From Roseitalea porphyridii (GTDB taxonomy: Bacteria; Pseudomonadota; Alphaproteobacteria; Rhizobiales; Rhizobiaceae): DNA of 64,000 nucleotides. Below, piece by piece: positions 24,528 through 34,390 of the stretch. Numbering within the stretch: the stretch's first letter is position 1; the number at the start of each line of letters is the position of its first letter. A model generated the notes under the pieces. The model ran no database searches. It was not told the origin of the DNA and was given only the letters and a program-made list of their open reading frames with translations. The stretch lies in contig NZ_CP036532.1 of the NCBI RefSeq assembly GCF_004331955.1, forward strand, positions 372,001-436,000, read 5' to 3'. A program made the translations under genes and the position numbers.

Positions 24528-27500
24528 CTATTCGCCCGCGATCGGGCCGGGCCGCGACGCCGGGCGCGCACGATCGCCGTAGAGCGCCGACAGGGCCCTG
24601 CGGATATCCTCGCCGATGCCGATGAAGACCGGCACCAGAAACAGCACCAGCACCGTCGCAGTCGCCAGCCCGAACACCATGGTGATCGCCATGGGCATGA
24701 GGAACTGCGCCTGCAGCGAGGTCTCGAACAGGAGCGGAATCAGGCCGCCGATCGTCGTCAGCGACGTCAGCAGCACGGCGCGGAACCGGTCGCAGCTTGC
24801 GTTCACGCACGCCTCGGCCACCGGCTCGCCGGTCGCCAGCCGCTCCTCGAGCCGCGACACCAGGATGATCGAATCGTTGACCAGGATGCCGGCGAGGCCG
24901 AGCAGGCCGATCATCGACAGGATGGTGAGCTGATAGCCCAGAAGCCAGTGGCCGATCACTGCCCCGACCACGCCGAACGGAATGATCAGCATCACCGCGA
25001 AGGGCCGGAAATAGCTGCCGAACACCCAGGCGAGAATGATGTAGATCACGCTCATGGCAACCAGCGTGCCGAGACCGAGATCGGCGAACGCGTCGCGCTG
25101 CTCCTCGCTGCGCCCGCCGAACCCGTACTCGATGCCGTACTTGCGGGCGACTGCGTCGAGCGCGCCCGATTCGACCAGTTGCTCGACGACCCCGTCGGTC
25201 GTGTTGACCGCCGCGTCGATCTCGCCGGAGACGGAAATCGTCGTCTGGCCGTTGCGGCGCTGGATCGCCGAGAATCCCTGCTGCTCGCTGAGCGTGACGA
25301 TTTCGGTCAGCGGGACCAGGTTGCTCGAAGGCGATGTCAGCATCATCGAGCGCAGCATCGCCGTTCCCTGGCCCGCCGTCTGCTGGCTGACCCGGATCGT
25401 GACCTCGTCATTGCCCCGGGCGAAACGGCGCGGAACCATGCCCTCGACCGCGTTGCTCACCTGCGTGCCGACCTCGTCGAGCGTGAAGCCGAGCGCGGCG
25501 GCGCGCGGGGTCAGCGTCATCACCAGTTCGGGCTTGCCGTAGGGCAGATCGTCCTCGACCCCGGTGACGCCGGGTATCGCCGCTACGAGTTGCGTGACCT
25601 CCACCGCGGCCTGCTTGAGAACGCCGATCGACGATCCGCGCAGTTCGACATCGATGTCCGCGCCGGGCGGGCCGCCGCGCGCCTGACGGATCGCGAAGCG
25701 CCGAACCTGCGGCAGTTCGGGCGCCTCGGCCTGCCATGCCCGCACGATCTCCGGGGTGCGCACCGTACGCCGTTCGGAGATGGTGAGTTGCACCTTGATG
25801 CGGGCCAGATTGTCGCCCTGCGAACGGCCCGAGGAGCCGAGCGTCACGAACACCGCCTCGATCAGTGCCTCGTCGCCTTCGGCCAGGCTTGCCTCGGCGC
25901 GGCGCAGCGCCGCCTCGTAGGCGCGCACGGCCTCCAGCGCCTCCGCCTCAGGGGTGCCGGGATGCAGGATGACCGAGCCGGATATGTTGTCCGACTCCGG
26001 CGAGGGGAAGAAGACGAAGCCGACATGCCCGCCGGCCCGCAGACCCCAAGCAAACACCATGACCAGCCCGATGGCGATCGCCATTGACACGTAGCGCCAG
26101 TTGAAGGCGAGCCGCACCAGCCAGGCGAAGGGTCCGCGTCGGAACCAGTCGAAACCGGCATCGAAATTGCGCCGGAACCAGCCGTCCTCGGGCGCCTCGC
26201 CCGGTGCCAGTTTCCGGCCGTTGCGGCCGAACCCGACGCGCGCCGCATAGAGAACGAACTCGATCGCCATGGCCAGCAGCAGCGCCGCCGAAGCCATCGC
26301 CGCGCCGAACAGCAACGGGCTGACCTCCTGGCGCCAGGCGTCCAGTTCGGCGAGCAGCGGCAGCGAGGCGGCCACACCGCCCTCGCCGCCGGCGCGGGTG
26401 AAGAAGGCGGCGACGAACAGAACGGCGATCAGGCCGACGATGAACACCCGCCAGTGCGACCAGCGCGGCCCGGACCGGCCCTGCAGCGCGTGGCTGAGAT
26501 GGCCCGGCAGGATCAGGAAGCACTCGACGATCGAGGCGATCGCCACGGCCATGACCACCATCGGCAGCACGCTGACGATCTGGCCGACCGTGTCGCCGAT
26601 CAGCAGCAGCGGTGCGAACGTGGCAACGGTCGTCGCCAGCGCCGCCGAGACGGGCGTGAACATGGCGCCGACGCCGTTCTCGGCCGCCGTGACCGGATCG
26701 TCGCCCATGGCAAGCCGCGTGTCGGTGTGTTCGCCGACCACGATCGCGTCGTCGACGATGACGCCGAGCATCATGATCAGCGCGAACAGGCTCATCATGT
26801 TGATCGTCTCGCCGAACAGGAAGATCAGCCCGACGGTCGCCATCAGCGCGACCGGTATGCCCGCCGCGACCCAGATGGCGATGCGCGCATGCAGAAAGGC
26901 GAACAGGACGACGAGCACCAGCAGCAGTCCGGTCGCGCCGTTCTTGACCAGCAGCATGATGCGCTCGTTGAGCGCCTCGGCGCTCACCTCGTAGACCTGA
27001 AGGTCGAGATTGTCGGGCAGTTCGGGACGGATTTCGGCGATATAGTCCTGCAGGATCGCATTGGTGGTGAGCGTGTCTGCGGTCGCGGTCGACTGCACGT
27101 CGATCTCGATCGCCGGACGCTGGTTGGAGAAGCCCCGGATCGCGCCGTCCTCGAAGCCGTCCTCGATGGTCGCGATGTCGCCGAGCAGCAGCGTCTCACC
27201 GGTCGGCAGCGCCCGCACCTCGATCGCGCCCAGTTCGCGCGCCGTGTCCACATCGGCGATGGCGCGCAGCTGTCGCTCGATCGACCCCTCGAGGCTTCCC
27301 GAAGGCAGATCGCGGGAATTGGCGCCGATCGCGCGCGAGATGTCGGCGATGGTCAGGTCGTGTCGCCGCAATGCGCGTTCGGGCACGGTGACGCGCAGTT
27401 CCGGGTCGCGCATGCCGGTGAAGCTGACCTTGTCGATGCCCCGCTCGATCAGATCGTCGCGTATCCGGTAGGCCCAGTCGCGCACCACGGCCTCGGGCAC

Positions 27501-27956
27501 GTCGCCGCCGATCGAAAGCGAGGCGACGCGGTCGAAGAACTGGCTCGTCGAGACCGTCGGCTCGTCGGCGCCCTCGGGCAGATTGCCGATCGCCTTGGCC
27601 GCCGCGTCCACGTCGGCGACGGCCTGCTGCATGTCGGTGCCTTCCTCGAACTCGAGCCGGATCGAGGCCGATCCCTCCCGCGCATAGGAGGTGACGTCGC
27701 CGACGCCTTCGATGAAGCGCAGTTCGGGTTCGGCAACCGCCAGAATGTTGCGCTCGACATCCTCCGCGCTCGCCCCGGACCATGCGATCGACACCGAAAC
27801 CGTCGATGTCTCGATGGTCGGAAAGAACTGCGTGTTGATCCGGGCCAGCGCGAACACGCCGAACAGGATCATCAGCACCATCAGAAGGTTGGCGGCGTTC
27901 GAATGGCGCAGGAACGCGCCGATGATCGGGTGGGGAGCACCTCGTCCGGCAAGCAT
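24528..27956 (-). CDS. RND efflux transporter permease with extra membrane insert
   Basis: A 1142-residue inner-membrane pump of the hydrophobe/amphiphile efflux family. TM1 is NLLMVLMILFGVFALARI. Periplasmic porter loops follow TM1 and TM7. TM4 carries the proton-relay acidic pair in LGVIVDDAIVVGEH. The protein is roughly 90-100 residues longer than AcrB/MexB-type permeases. The excess lies between TM6 and the amphipathic helix before TM7 (about 26195-26475) and contains two additional hydrophobic segments (WRVFIVGLIAVLFVAAFF and LLFGAAMASAALLLAMAIEF), so 14 spans are plausible. The adaptor gene is 3 bp upstream. No outer-membrane TolC-type gene is in the window. The substrate is unknown. 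Confidence 0.92.
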   Translation of the reverse strand: MLAGRGAPHPIIGAFLRHSNAANLLMVLMILFGVFALARINTQFFPTIETSTVSVSIAWSGASAEDVERNILAVAEPELRFIEGVGDVTSYAREGSASIRLEFEEGTDMQQAVADVDAAAKAIGNLPEGADEPTVSTSQFFDRVASLSIGGDVPEAVVRDWAYRIRDDLIERGIDKVSFTGMRDPELRVTVPERALRRHDLTIADISRAIGANSRDLPSGSLEGSIERQLRAIADVDTARELGAIEVRALPTGETLLLGDIATIEDGFEDGAIRGFSNQRPAIEIDVQSTATADTLTTNAILQDYIAEIRPELPDNLDLQVYEVSAEALNERIMLLVKNGATGLLLVLVVLFAFLHARIAIWVAAGIPVALMATVGLIFLFGETINMMSLFALIMMLGVIVDDAIVVGEHTDTRLAMGDDPVTAAENGVGAMFTPVSAALATTVATFAPLLLIGDTVGQIVSVLPMVVMAVAIASIVECFLILPGHLSHALQGRSGPRWSHWRVFIVGLIAVLFVAAFFTRAGGEGGVAASLPLLAELDAWRQEVSPLLFGAAMASAALLLAMAIEFVLYAARVGFGRNGRKLAPGEAPEDGWFRRNFDAGFDWFRRGPFAWLVRLAFNWRYVSMAIAIGLVMVFAWGLRAGGHVGFVFFPSPESDNISGSVILHPGTPEAEALEAVRAYEAALRRAEASLAEGDEALIEAVFVTLGSSGRSQGDNLARIKVQLTISERRTVRTPEIVRAWQAEAPELPQVRRFAIRQARGGPPGADIDVELRGSSIGVLKQAAVEVTQLVAAIPGVTGVEDDLPYGKPELVMTLTPRAAALGFTLDEVGTQVSNAVEGMVPRRFARGNDEVTIRVSQQTAGQGTAMLRSMMLTSPSSNLVPLTEIVTLSEQQGFSAIQRRNGQTTISVSGEIDAAVNTTDGVVEQLVESGALDAVARKYGIEYGFGGRSEEQRDAFADLGLGTLVAMSVIYIILAWVFGSYFRPFAVMLIIPFGVVGAVIGHWLLGYQLTILSMIGLLGLAGILVNDSIILVSRLEERLATGEPVAEACVNASCDRFRAVLLTSLTTIGGLIPLLFETSLQAQFLMPMAITMVFGLATATVLVLFLVPVFIGIGEDIRRALSALYGDRARPASRPGPIAGE

Positions 27957-27959
27957 GGC

Positions 27960-29330
27960 TCAGCCGTCCTGCGCCGGATCGTCGGTCGCGGCGGCCTCGC
28001 TGCCGGGGATGGTGACCTTCAGGCCGTCCTCGACGTTCGACAGGCGCGTCGTCAGCACGCGCTCGCCGTCGCCAAGCCCGGCACCGACGATCACGTCGTT
28101 GCCGTCGAACGCGACGATCTCGACGTCGCGGCGGGCGAGCCGGCCGTCCTCGATCACATACATCGTCCCGGCATCGTAGAGCGCCGTTTCGGGCAGGCGC
28201 ACCGCGTTCTCGTAGAGCCGGTCGGGCACGGAGACGGCGACGAAAGCGCCCGGCCGAATCTGCACCGGCGCCTCGCTCTCGGCAATCCGCGCGAAGACGT
28301 CGACGCCGCCGCGGTCTGCGGCGATGTCAGCGCCGATCCGTTCGACCCGCGCCGTGTAATCATAGTCGACATTGCCGACTGTCCATGTCAGCGACACCTG
28401 TCGTCCGATCAGCGGATCGGCGTCGGTGGCGATGCGGCCATATTGCGCGTCGGTCAGCGTGAAGCGCACATCGAGCGCGCTGTCGTCATACATGGCGACC
28501 GCCACATCGTTGGCCGCAACGATCCGGCCGGTCTCGACGGTCGAGGAGCGGATCACCCCGGCAAAGGGCGCACGCACGGCGCTGTCGCCGAGGTTGCGCT
28601 CGGCGCGGCGAACGCCCAGTTCCTGCCGGGCAAGAACGGCGCGCTGCTGGTCCAGTCGCGCCTCTTCGATGGCGAGGTTGTTGACGCGCTGCGAGACGGC
28701 CTGCTGGCGCTGCGAGACCACCAGCGTCCGGTCCTCGACCTGCTTGGCGGTCAGCGTGCCGTTGGCCCGCAGCTGTTCGGCCCGCTCGAGGTCGCTGCGC
28801 GCCAGCGCGAGCTGTTCGCGCGCGCTTTCGAGCTGCGCCTGCTCGGAGACGAGCCGCGCCTCGATCTCGGCCACGGTCGCTTCGGTCTGCGCCAGGTTCG
28901 CGCGGGCCTCGGCCAGTGCCACCTCCACATCGAACGGATCGATGGCGAAGAGGAGTTCGCCCTGTTCGACCCGGTTGCCGGCCGACAGCGCCGGGTTGAT
29001 CTCGACGATCTCGCCGGAAACCGGCGGGCGGATGTCGATGGCCCGCGCCGCCGTCACCTCGCCGAAGACATCGACGCGCGGCCGCTGGTCGCGGACCTGC
29101 GCGGTCATGGCCTCGACCGGCACCGAGACTTCCGGCCGTGGCCGGGCGGTCCGTTCGGGTGCGGCGGCAATCAGCCGTTCCATGACCAGATAAGCGCCGG
29201 CCAGCACCGCGACCATCAGGACGATCTGAAGCACGGCGCGCGCCGTCGTCGCGAGCGGGCGCCGCTTCGGGCGCTCGGCGACATCGGGACCATCGTCGAC
29301 GATCTGGTTTTCCCGGACGGTTTTCAGCAT
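27960..29330 (-). CDS. RND efflux periplasmic adaptor (membrane fusion protein)
   Basis: A 456-residue adaptor of the HlyD/AcrA family. One N-terminal membrane anchor (about 35-55, AVLQIVLMVAVLAGAYLVM) is followed by a lipoyl half-motif (VSGEIVEINPALSAGNRVEQ, about 110-130). A long alpha-hairpin coiled coil rich in Ala, Glu, Gln and Arg covers about 145-250, then the second lipoyl half (APFAGVIRSSTVETGRIV) and a beta-barrel domain. It links the permease encoded 3 bp downstream to an outer-membrane channel. The start MLKTVRENQ at 29330 is preferred, with AAAGG upstream; a longer in-frame start at 29372 is less likely. Confidence 0.92.
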   Translation of the reverse strand: MLKTVRENQIVDDGPDVAERPKRRPLATTARAVLQIVLMVAVLAGAYLVMERLIAAAPERTARPRPEVSVPVEAMTAQVRDQRPRVDVFGEVTAARAIDIRPPVSGEIVEINPALSAGNRVEQGELLFAIDPFDVEVALAEARANLAQTEATVAEIEARLVSEQAQLESAREQLALARSDLERAEQLRANGTLTAKQVEDRTLVVSQRQQAVSQRVNNLAIEEARLDQQRAVLARQELGVRRAERNLGDSAVRAPFAGVIRSSTVETGRIVAANDVAVAMYDDSALDVRFTLTDAQYGRIATDADPLIGRQVSLTWTVGNVDYDYTARVERIGADIAADRGGVDVFARIAESEAPVQIRPGAFVAVSVPDRLYENAVRLPETALYDAGTMYVIEDGRLARRDVEIVAFDGNDVIVGAGLGDGERVLTTRLSNVEDGLKVTIPGSEAAATDDPAQDG

Positions 29331-29453
29331 CGGTGCGCCTTTCACGCAGACCTTATTGGCCGGCGCTGCCACGACAAGTTAACTCTTCGTCATAAACGCG
29401 GGCCGCGCCGGCCGTGCCTGACCGACCGGAAACGCCCCGCAGCCCGCCGAGGA

Positions 29454-30455
29454 TCAGTCTTCGGTGCGGAAGGTATAGACGGTCGAGCAGAACTCGCAGG
29501 TGATCGTGATCGTGCCGTCGGTCTCGGCTTCGGCCTTGTCGGCGTCCGAGAGCGACTCGAGAACGGCGGCCACCTTCTCGCGCGAGCAGGTGCACCGCTC
29601 GCCGATCGCCTGCGGATCGTAGACACGCACGCCGCGCTCGTGGAACAGCCGGAACAGCAGCCGGTGCACGCCGACGCCCTCGTCGATCAATTCGTCGTCG
29701 TCGATGGTGGCGAGCAGCGCCTTGACCTCCGCCCAGGCGTCGTCGTCCTCCAGCGCGTGGATTTCGGCCCCTTCGGGGGCATCGCCCGGATGAAGGTCGG
29801 CGTGCCGCATGCGTTCGGGCGCCTCGGGCAGGAACTGCGCGACGATGCCGCCGGCGCGCCAGGACTGCTCGACCGAACCGTCGGCGGCGCGCGTGGAGAG
29901 CCGGCCCACGGCGAGCCGCACCTCGGTGGGGATCTGCTCGGACTGGCGGAAATAGTTGCGCGCGATCTCCTCGAGCGAGGCGCCATCGAGCTCAACGATG
30001 CCCTGATAGCGCTGCATGTGCGCACCCTGATCGACAGTCAGCGCCAGCGTGCCGTGGCCGAGCAGGTCCTCTGGCAGGGCCTGGCCGGCCGCTTCGGCGG
30101 CGGCGACTTCTTCGGCGTCGAACCGCGCATAGCCGCGGACCGCGCCGGGCGTGACGAAATCGACCACCAGCAGCGAGACCGGTCCGTCGGTCTGCGCCTG
30201 GACGATGAACTTGCCCTCGAACTTCAGCGAGGAGCCGAGCAGCACGGTGAGCACGGCCATCTCGCCGAGCAGCCGCGCGACGGGCTCGGGATAGGCGTGA
30301 CGCGACAGGATCGCGTCGAGCGCGTCGCCAAGAAGCACGGCGCGGCCGCGCGCATCCAGCGCATCGACCTGGAACGGCACCACGGCATCGAGGCCGACGG
30401 GCATCGGGTCCGCCGGCTGGTCAAATCCGGCCGGCGTTGAGGAGATATCGGACAT
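29454..30455 (-). CDS. hslO: Redox-regulated chaperone Hsp33
   Basis: A 333-residue holdase chaperone activated by oxidation. The zinc-binding cysteines are complete: Cys288 and Cys290 (ERCTCSREKV) and Cys320 and Cys323 (ITCEFCSTVY). Zn2+ release and disulfide formation switch on chaperone activity. The N-terminal domain shows the family segments LTVLLGSSLKFEGKFIVQAQ and the conserved YFRQSEQIPT. It lies 23 bp downstream of argF on the same strand, the usual order argD-argF-hsp33 in Hyphomicrobiales. Confidence 0.95.
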   Translation of the reverse strand: MSDISSTPAGFDQPADPMPVGLDAVVPFQVDALDARGRAVLLGDALDAILSRHAYPEPVARLLGEMAVLTVLLGSSLKFEGKFIVQAQTDGPVSLLVVDFVTPGAVRGYARFDAEEVAAAEAAGQALPEDLLGHGTLALTVDQGAHMQRYQGIVELDGASLEEIARNYFRQSEQIPTEVRLAVGRLSTRAADGSVEQSWRAGGIVAQFLPEAPERMRHADLHPGDAPEGAEIHALEDDDAWAEVKALLATIDDDELIDEGVGVHRLLFRLFHERGVRVYDPQAIGERCTCSREKVAAVLESLSDADKAEAETDGTITITCEFCSTVYTFRTED

Positions 30456-30478
30456 CGTGTCGTCTTTCGTTTGCTCGC

Positions 30479-31396
30479 TCAGAGCGTCTCGCCCAGACAC
30501 CAGGCGATGATCGCCTTCTGGACGTGCATCCGGTTCTCGGCCTCGTCCAGGACCACCGACTGCGGACCGTCGATGACGTCGTCCGTGACTTCCTCGCCGC
30601 GATGGGCCGGCAGGCAGTGCATGAACAGCGCGTCGGGTCTGGCGTGCGCCATGAGCGCCTGATTGACCTGATAGGGCATGAACACATTGTGGCCGCGGGC
30701 ACGTTCTTCCTGGCCCATCGAGACCCAGGTGTCGGTGACAACGGCGTCGGCATCGCGCACGGCCACTTCCGGATCGTGGGTGACGGAGACCTTGCCGCCA
30801 TGGCCGCGCGCCCACTCCATATAGGAACGATCGGGTTCGTTGCCAGCGGGCACCGCGACCGCCAGTTCGAAGCCGAACCGGGCGCTGGCCTCGATCATCG
30901 AATGCAGCACGTTGTTGCCGTCGCCGGACCAGGCGACGCGCTTGCCGGCGATGGCGCCGCGATGCTCCTCGAAGGTCATCACGTCGGCCATGATCTGGCA
31001 GGGGTGGGTGGCGTCGGTCAGGGCGTTGATCACCGGCACGGTCGCCGCGTCGGCCAGTTCCTTCAGCCGATCATGGGCATGCGTGCGGATCATGATGATG
31101 TCGACATAGCGCGACAGCACGCGGGCCGTGTCGGCGATCGTCTCGTCGCGGCCAAGCTGCATCTCGCCGCCGGTCAGCATGATCGTCTCTCCGCCGAGCT
31201 GGCGCATGCCGACATCGAACGACACGCGCGTGCGTGTCGACGGCTTCTCGAAGATCATCGCCAGCGCCTTGCCTTCGAGCGGCTTACCGGCCGTGCCCGC
31301 CCTGAGCGCGGCCTTGCCGGCCCGGGCCCCGTCGACGATGGCGCGCAGCTGGTCCGCTTCGACGGCGGAAAGATCTAGGAAATGGCGAGCACTCAT
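30479..31396 (-). CDS. argF: Ornithine carbamoyltransferase
   Basis: A 305-residue anabolic enzyme that makes citrulline from ornithine and carbamoyl phosphate in arginine synthesis. Motifs: carbamoyl-phosphate loop STRTR (53-57), HPCQ (about 131), the ornithine-binding DxxxSMG form (DTWVSMGQE), and [12 protein letters not shown] near the C-terminus with the catalytic Cys. The length is standard. It sits 35 bp downstream of argD and 23 bp upstream of hsp33, all in one direction. Confidence 0.97.
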   Translation of the reverse strand: MSARHFLDLSAVEADQLRAIVDGARAGKAALRAGTAGKPLEGKALAMIFEKPSTRTRVSFDVGMRQLGGETIMLTGGEMQLGRDETIADTARVLSRYVDIIMIRTHAHDRLKELADAATVPVINALTDATHPCQIMADVMTFEEHRGAIAGKRVAWSGDGNNVLHSMIEASARFGFELAVAVPAGNEPDRSYMEWARGHGGKVSVTHDPEVAVRDADAVVTDTWVSMGQEERARGHNVFMPYQVNQALMAHARPDALFMHCLPAHRGEEVTDDVIDGPQSVVLDEAENRMHVQKAIIAWCLGETL

Positions 31397-31431
31397 GTCG
31401 GCACCGGATGGCGGGTTGGCGGGGAAACGGC

Positions 31432-32622
31432 TCAGGCCGCGTGGCTGGCCGACAGGCCGCGCGCGGCGGCCTCGAGGCGCGAGATGCCCTCGGCGATCTC
31501 CGCGTCGGTGGCGATCAGCGGGGGCAGGATGCGGATGACATTGTCTCCGGCGGGAACGACAAGCATGTGACCGTCAAACAATGCCGCAACGACCTGCGTG
31601 TTCGGCAGGGCGCATTGAAGGCCGGCCATCAGCCCGGTGCCGCGCACCTCGGTGAAGACGTCCGGGAACTGGTCGACCAGACCGTGCAGGCCCTGCTTGA
31701 GCCTCAGGGCGCGGCGTTCGACCGTTTCGAGGAACCCGTCCGCCAGCATCACGTCGAGCACGGCATTGCCGACGGCCATCGCCAGCGGATTGCCGCCATA
31801 GGTGGTGCCGTGCACGCCCGGCACCATGCCGCTTGCGGCATCCTCGGTGGCGAGGCACGCACCGACCGGAAAACCGCCGCCGAGCGCCTTGGCCGAGGCC
31901 ATGATGTCCGGCGTGACGCCTGCATGCTCGTGCGCGAACAGCCGCCCCGTCCGCCCCATGCCGCACTGGATCTCGTCGAAGATCAGCAGCAGGCCGTGCT
32001 CGTCGCACAGCGCCCGCAACTCGCGCAGCGTCTGCTCGGAAACGACGCGAATGCCGCCCTCGCCCTGGATCGGCTCGATCAGGATCGCCGCCGTCGTCTC
32101 GGTGACGGCGGCCCTGGCGGCCTCGATGTCCGCGAACGGCACCTGCACGAAGCCGGGCGCCTTGGGGCCGAAGCCCTCCAGATATTTCGCCTGGCCGCCG
32201 GCGGCGATCGTCGCCAGCGTCCGGCCGTGGAAGGCGCCCTCGAATGTGATGATGTCGACGCGCCCGGGCTCGCCGCGCACGTGGAAATAGCGGCGCGCGG
32301 TCTTGATCGCGCATTCGATCGCCTCGGCGCCCGAATTGGCGAAGAAGACCCGGTCGGCGAAGGTCGCCTCGCAAAGCCGGTCGGCAAGCCGTGTCTGGCC
32401 CGGGATCTCGTAAAGGTTCGACGTGTGCCAGAGCTTTTTCGCCTGCTCGGTGAGCGCCTCGACCAGATGGGGATGGGCGTGGCCCAGCGCGTTCACCGCG
32501 ATGCCGCTGCCGAAGTCGAGATAAGCGGCGCCCGCCACGTCGTGCAGCCAGACGCCTTCGCCGCGTTCGACGGTGAGCGGCGCGCGCTTGTAGGTATCGA
32601 ACAGGGGCATGTGCGTGTTCAT
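31432..32622 (-). CDS. argD: Acetylornithine aminotransferase
   Basis: A 396-residue class III PLP aminotransferase acting on N-acetylornithine and probably N-succinyl-diaminopimelate. The PLP lysine is Lys245 in [14 protein letters not shown]. The cofactor contacts [24 protein letters not shown] and EPIQGEGGI are present. ATG at 32622 ([16 protein letters not shown]) is chosen, and ATG at 32610 is nearly as good. It is the first gene of an argD-argF-hsp33 unit, divergent from gcrA across 355 bp. Confidence 0.96.
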   Translation of the reverse strand: MNTHMPLFDTYKRAPLTVERGEGVWLHDVAGAAYLDFGSGIAVNALGHAHPHLVEALTEQAKKLWHTSNLYEIPGQTRLADRLCEATFADRVFFANSGAEAIECAIKTARRYFHVRGEPGRVDIITFEGAFHGRTLATIAAGGQAKYLEGFGPKAPGFVQVPFADIEAARAAVTETTAAILIEPIQGEGGIRVVSEQTLRELRALCDEHGLLLIFDEIQCGMGRTGRLFAHEHAGVTPDIMASAKALGGGFPVGACLATEDAASGMVPGVHGTTYGGNPLAMAVGNAVLDVMLADGFLETVERRALRLKQGLHGLVDQFPDVFTEVRGTGLMAGLQCALPNTQVVAALFDGHMLVVPAGDNVIRILPPLIATDAEIAEGISRLEAAARGLSASHAA

Positions 32623-32806
32623 GACCGGAACCTGCGAACATTGCCGGCGATGGTCGCCAAACGAAAATGCCGCCCATTGCGAGCGGCCCGTCATGCATAG
32701 TCGGGCGCCGGCGTTTCGTCAATTGCGCCGCAAACAAGCCGCCACCCGGCGGGTCCACAGAAGCTTTTGGGCGGTTGGCCAAACTGGGGATAAAGGGAAA
32801 AATCGA

Positions 32807-32954
32807 TTCAGTCCCCGTTGGCGACTCTTGAACAGGAGTCAACCGCTATTGTAGCTTGAGCGGACGGAGCAGGACGCCCCGCAGAATATCGTTCCCAGGT
32901 CGCGCGTAGGTTCGCCGGTCCTTCCCAGTGAGACCGAGCAACAGGTCCGGATTC
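32807..32954 (+). promoter_or_regulatory. gcrA promoter region with four GANTC (CcrM) sites
   Basis: GATTC at 32807-32811, GACTC at 32823-32827, GAGTC at 32836-32840 and GATTC at 32950-32954 are the recognition sequence of the cell-cycle methylase CcrM. Three lie within 34 bp. In Caulobacter, GcrA acts at promoters with N6-methylated GANTC, so self-regulation or CcrM-dependent timing is likely. The 32623-32977 gap holds no other gene that I can see. Confidence 0.6.
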
Positions 32955-32977
32955 TGCGTATGGAAATGGAGACGATC

Positions 32978-33532
32978 GTGAGCTGGACTGACGAACGTGT
33001 TGAATTGCTTAAGAAACTCTGGGCGGACGGTCTGAGCGCAAGCCAGATCGCGGCCAAGCTCGGCGGTGTCAGCCGCAACGCGGTGATCGGCAAGGTGCAC
33101 CGTCTCAAGCTTTCGGGCCGCGCCAAGAGCACCAAGAGCAGCGCACCGCGGCCGAAACGGACGACCGCGCCGCCGCGGGTCGCCGGCGCCGTCCACCAGG
33201 GCGGTGGAACGCGTACGAGCGCCTATGGCGGGTCGACCGTGCGCGGCGGCACGGCCGTATCGCGCGGCATGACGGCGACCGCGCTCAAGCAGAGCCCGGA
33301 CGCCGAGGCGCTGGTCGCGCCGGACCTTCGGCCGATCGAGGACGTGGTCGTTCCGATCGCCAAGCGTCTGCCGCTGACCGAGTTGAGCGAGAATACCTGC
33401 AAGTGGCCCTATGGCGATCCGCTGACGGACGAGTTCTACTTCTGCGGTCATTCGACCGAGGAGAAGTCACCCTATTGCAAGTATCACGGCAAGCTGGCCT
33501 TCCAGCAGAACGAGCGCAGGAGACCGCGCTGA
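32978..33532 (+). CDS. gcrA: Cell-cycle regulator GcrA
   Basis: A 184-residue alphaproteobacterial regulator that binds methylated GANTC promoters and the sigma-70 factor domain 2. The N-terminal DNA-binding domain reads SWTDERVELLKKLWADGLSA and then SQIAAKLGGVSRNAVIGKVH. The C-terminal sigma-interacting part contains CKWPYGDP and FCGHSTEEKSPYCKYHGKLA. The basic linker (about 45-110) is low in complexity. The GTG at 32978 is preferred over ATG 32960: it gives the usual start and has GGAG 6 bp upstream. A terminator follows at 33571. Confidence 0.95.
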   Translation: MSWTDERVELLKKLWADGLSASQIAAKLGGVSRNAVIGKVHRLKLSGRAKSTKSSAPRPKRTTAPPRVAGAVHQGGGTRTSAYGGSTVRGGTAVSRGMTATALKQSPDAEALVAPDLRPIEDVVVPIAKRLPLTELSENTCKWPYGDPLTDEFYFCGHSTEEKSPYCKYHGKLAFQQNERRRPR

Positions 33533-33570
33533 CACAGAGCTTCTCCCCAAAAACAATGGCGTAACAGATT

Positions 33571-33602
33571 GGCCGTGGCGACCCCGCCGCGGCCTTTTGT
33601 TT
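33571..33602 (+). terminator. Intrinsic terminator after gcrA
   Basis: GGCCGTGGCG (33571-33580) pairs with CGCCGCGGCC (33585-33594), one T-G pair, followed by TTTTGTTT (33595-33602). It is a canonical Rho-independent terminator for the plus-strand gcrA transcript, 38 bp after its stop. Confidence 0.85.
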
Positions 33603-33667
33603 GTCTGCCTGGAAAATGCCGGGAGGGTTGCCGTGTCCGACCGGGTCCGCAAAGGCGGAAAGCGCTC

Positions 33668-34360
33668 TCAGTTGCCCTCGAGCGCGTAGCCGGCGCCGCG
33701 CACGGTGCGGATCGGGTCGCGCAGCCGGCCATAATTGATCGACTTGCGCAGCCGGCCGATATGCACGTCGACCGTGCGGTCGTCGACATAGATGTTCTCG
33801 CCCCAAACGCCGTCGAGCAGCTGGCCGCGCGAGAAGACCCGACCCGGCGCCTGCAGGAAGAACTCGAGCAGGCGGAATTCGGTCGGACCCAGCTTGATCT
33901 CGCGGCCGTTGCGGTAGACCCGATGGGTCTCCCGGTCGAGTTCGATGTCGCCGACCTTGAGCAGGGAGGCGACGATTTCCGGCCGCGCGCGGCGCAGCAT
34001 CGCCTTGACGCGGGCCATCAGTTCCGGCGTCGAGAACGGCTTGACCACATAGTCGTCGGCACCCGTCGACAGGCCGCGAATGCGCTCGCTTTCCTCGCCC
34101 CGCGCGGTCAGCATGATGATCGGAAGGCGCTGCGTCTCGGTGCGCGCGCGCAGGCGCCGGCACAGCTCGATGCCGCTCAGGCCCGGCAGCATCCAGTCCA
34201 GGATCAAAAGGTCGGGCGGCGTCTCCTGCAGGGCGATCTCGGCCTCGTCGCCGCGCAGCACCGTGCTGACCTTGTAGCCTTCCGATTCCAGATTGTAGCG
34301 AAGGAGGACGCTCAGTGCTTCCTCGTCCTCGGCGACCATGATCGTGGGTGTCGCACTCAT
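33668..34360 (-). CDS. phoB: Phosphate regulon response regulator PhoB
   Basis: A 230-residue OmpR-family regulator. The receiver domain (about 1-120) has the acidic pocket (AEDEE near residue 11), phospho-acceptor Asp55 (LLILDWMLPG), Thr in MLTARGE and Lys in VVKPF. The winged-helix output domain follows (DRETHRVYRNG, GPTEFRLLEFFLQAPGRVFS, VDVHIGRLRKSI and RTVRGAGYAL). It binds Pho boxes such as the one at 40088-40120. It is the last gene of the pst-pho cluster, 30 bp after phoU. Confidence 0.97.
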   Translation of the reverse strand: MSATPTIMVAEDEEALSVLLRYNLESEGYKVSTVLRGDEAEIALQETPPDLLILDWMLPGLSGIELCRRLRARTETQRLPIIMLTARGEESERIRGLSTGADDYVVKPFSTPELMARVKAMLRRARPEIVASLLKVGDIELDRETHRVYRNGREIKLGPTEFRLLEFFLQAPGRVFSRGQLLDGVWGENIYVDDRTVDVHIGRLRKSINYGRLRDPIRTVRGAGYALEGN

Positions 34361-34390
34361 GGCTGTCGTCTTCCGTCAGTAATCTCGACC

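Noticed and set aside
26454-30440. A 1,328-codon plus-strand frame antisense to the RND, adaptor and Hsp33 genes
   Set aside because: It is a shadow of high third-position GC on the other strand. Its product has no domain and is full of Arg, His, Gly and Asp, and the minus-strand genes are clear family members.
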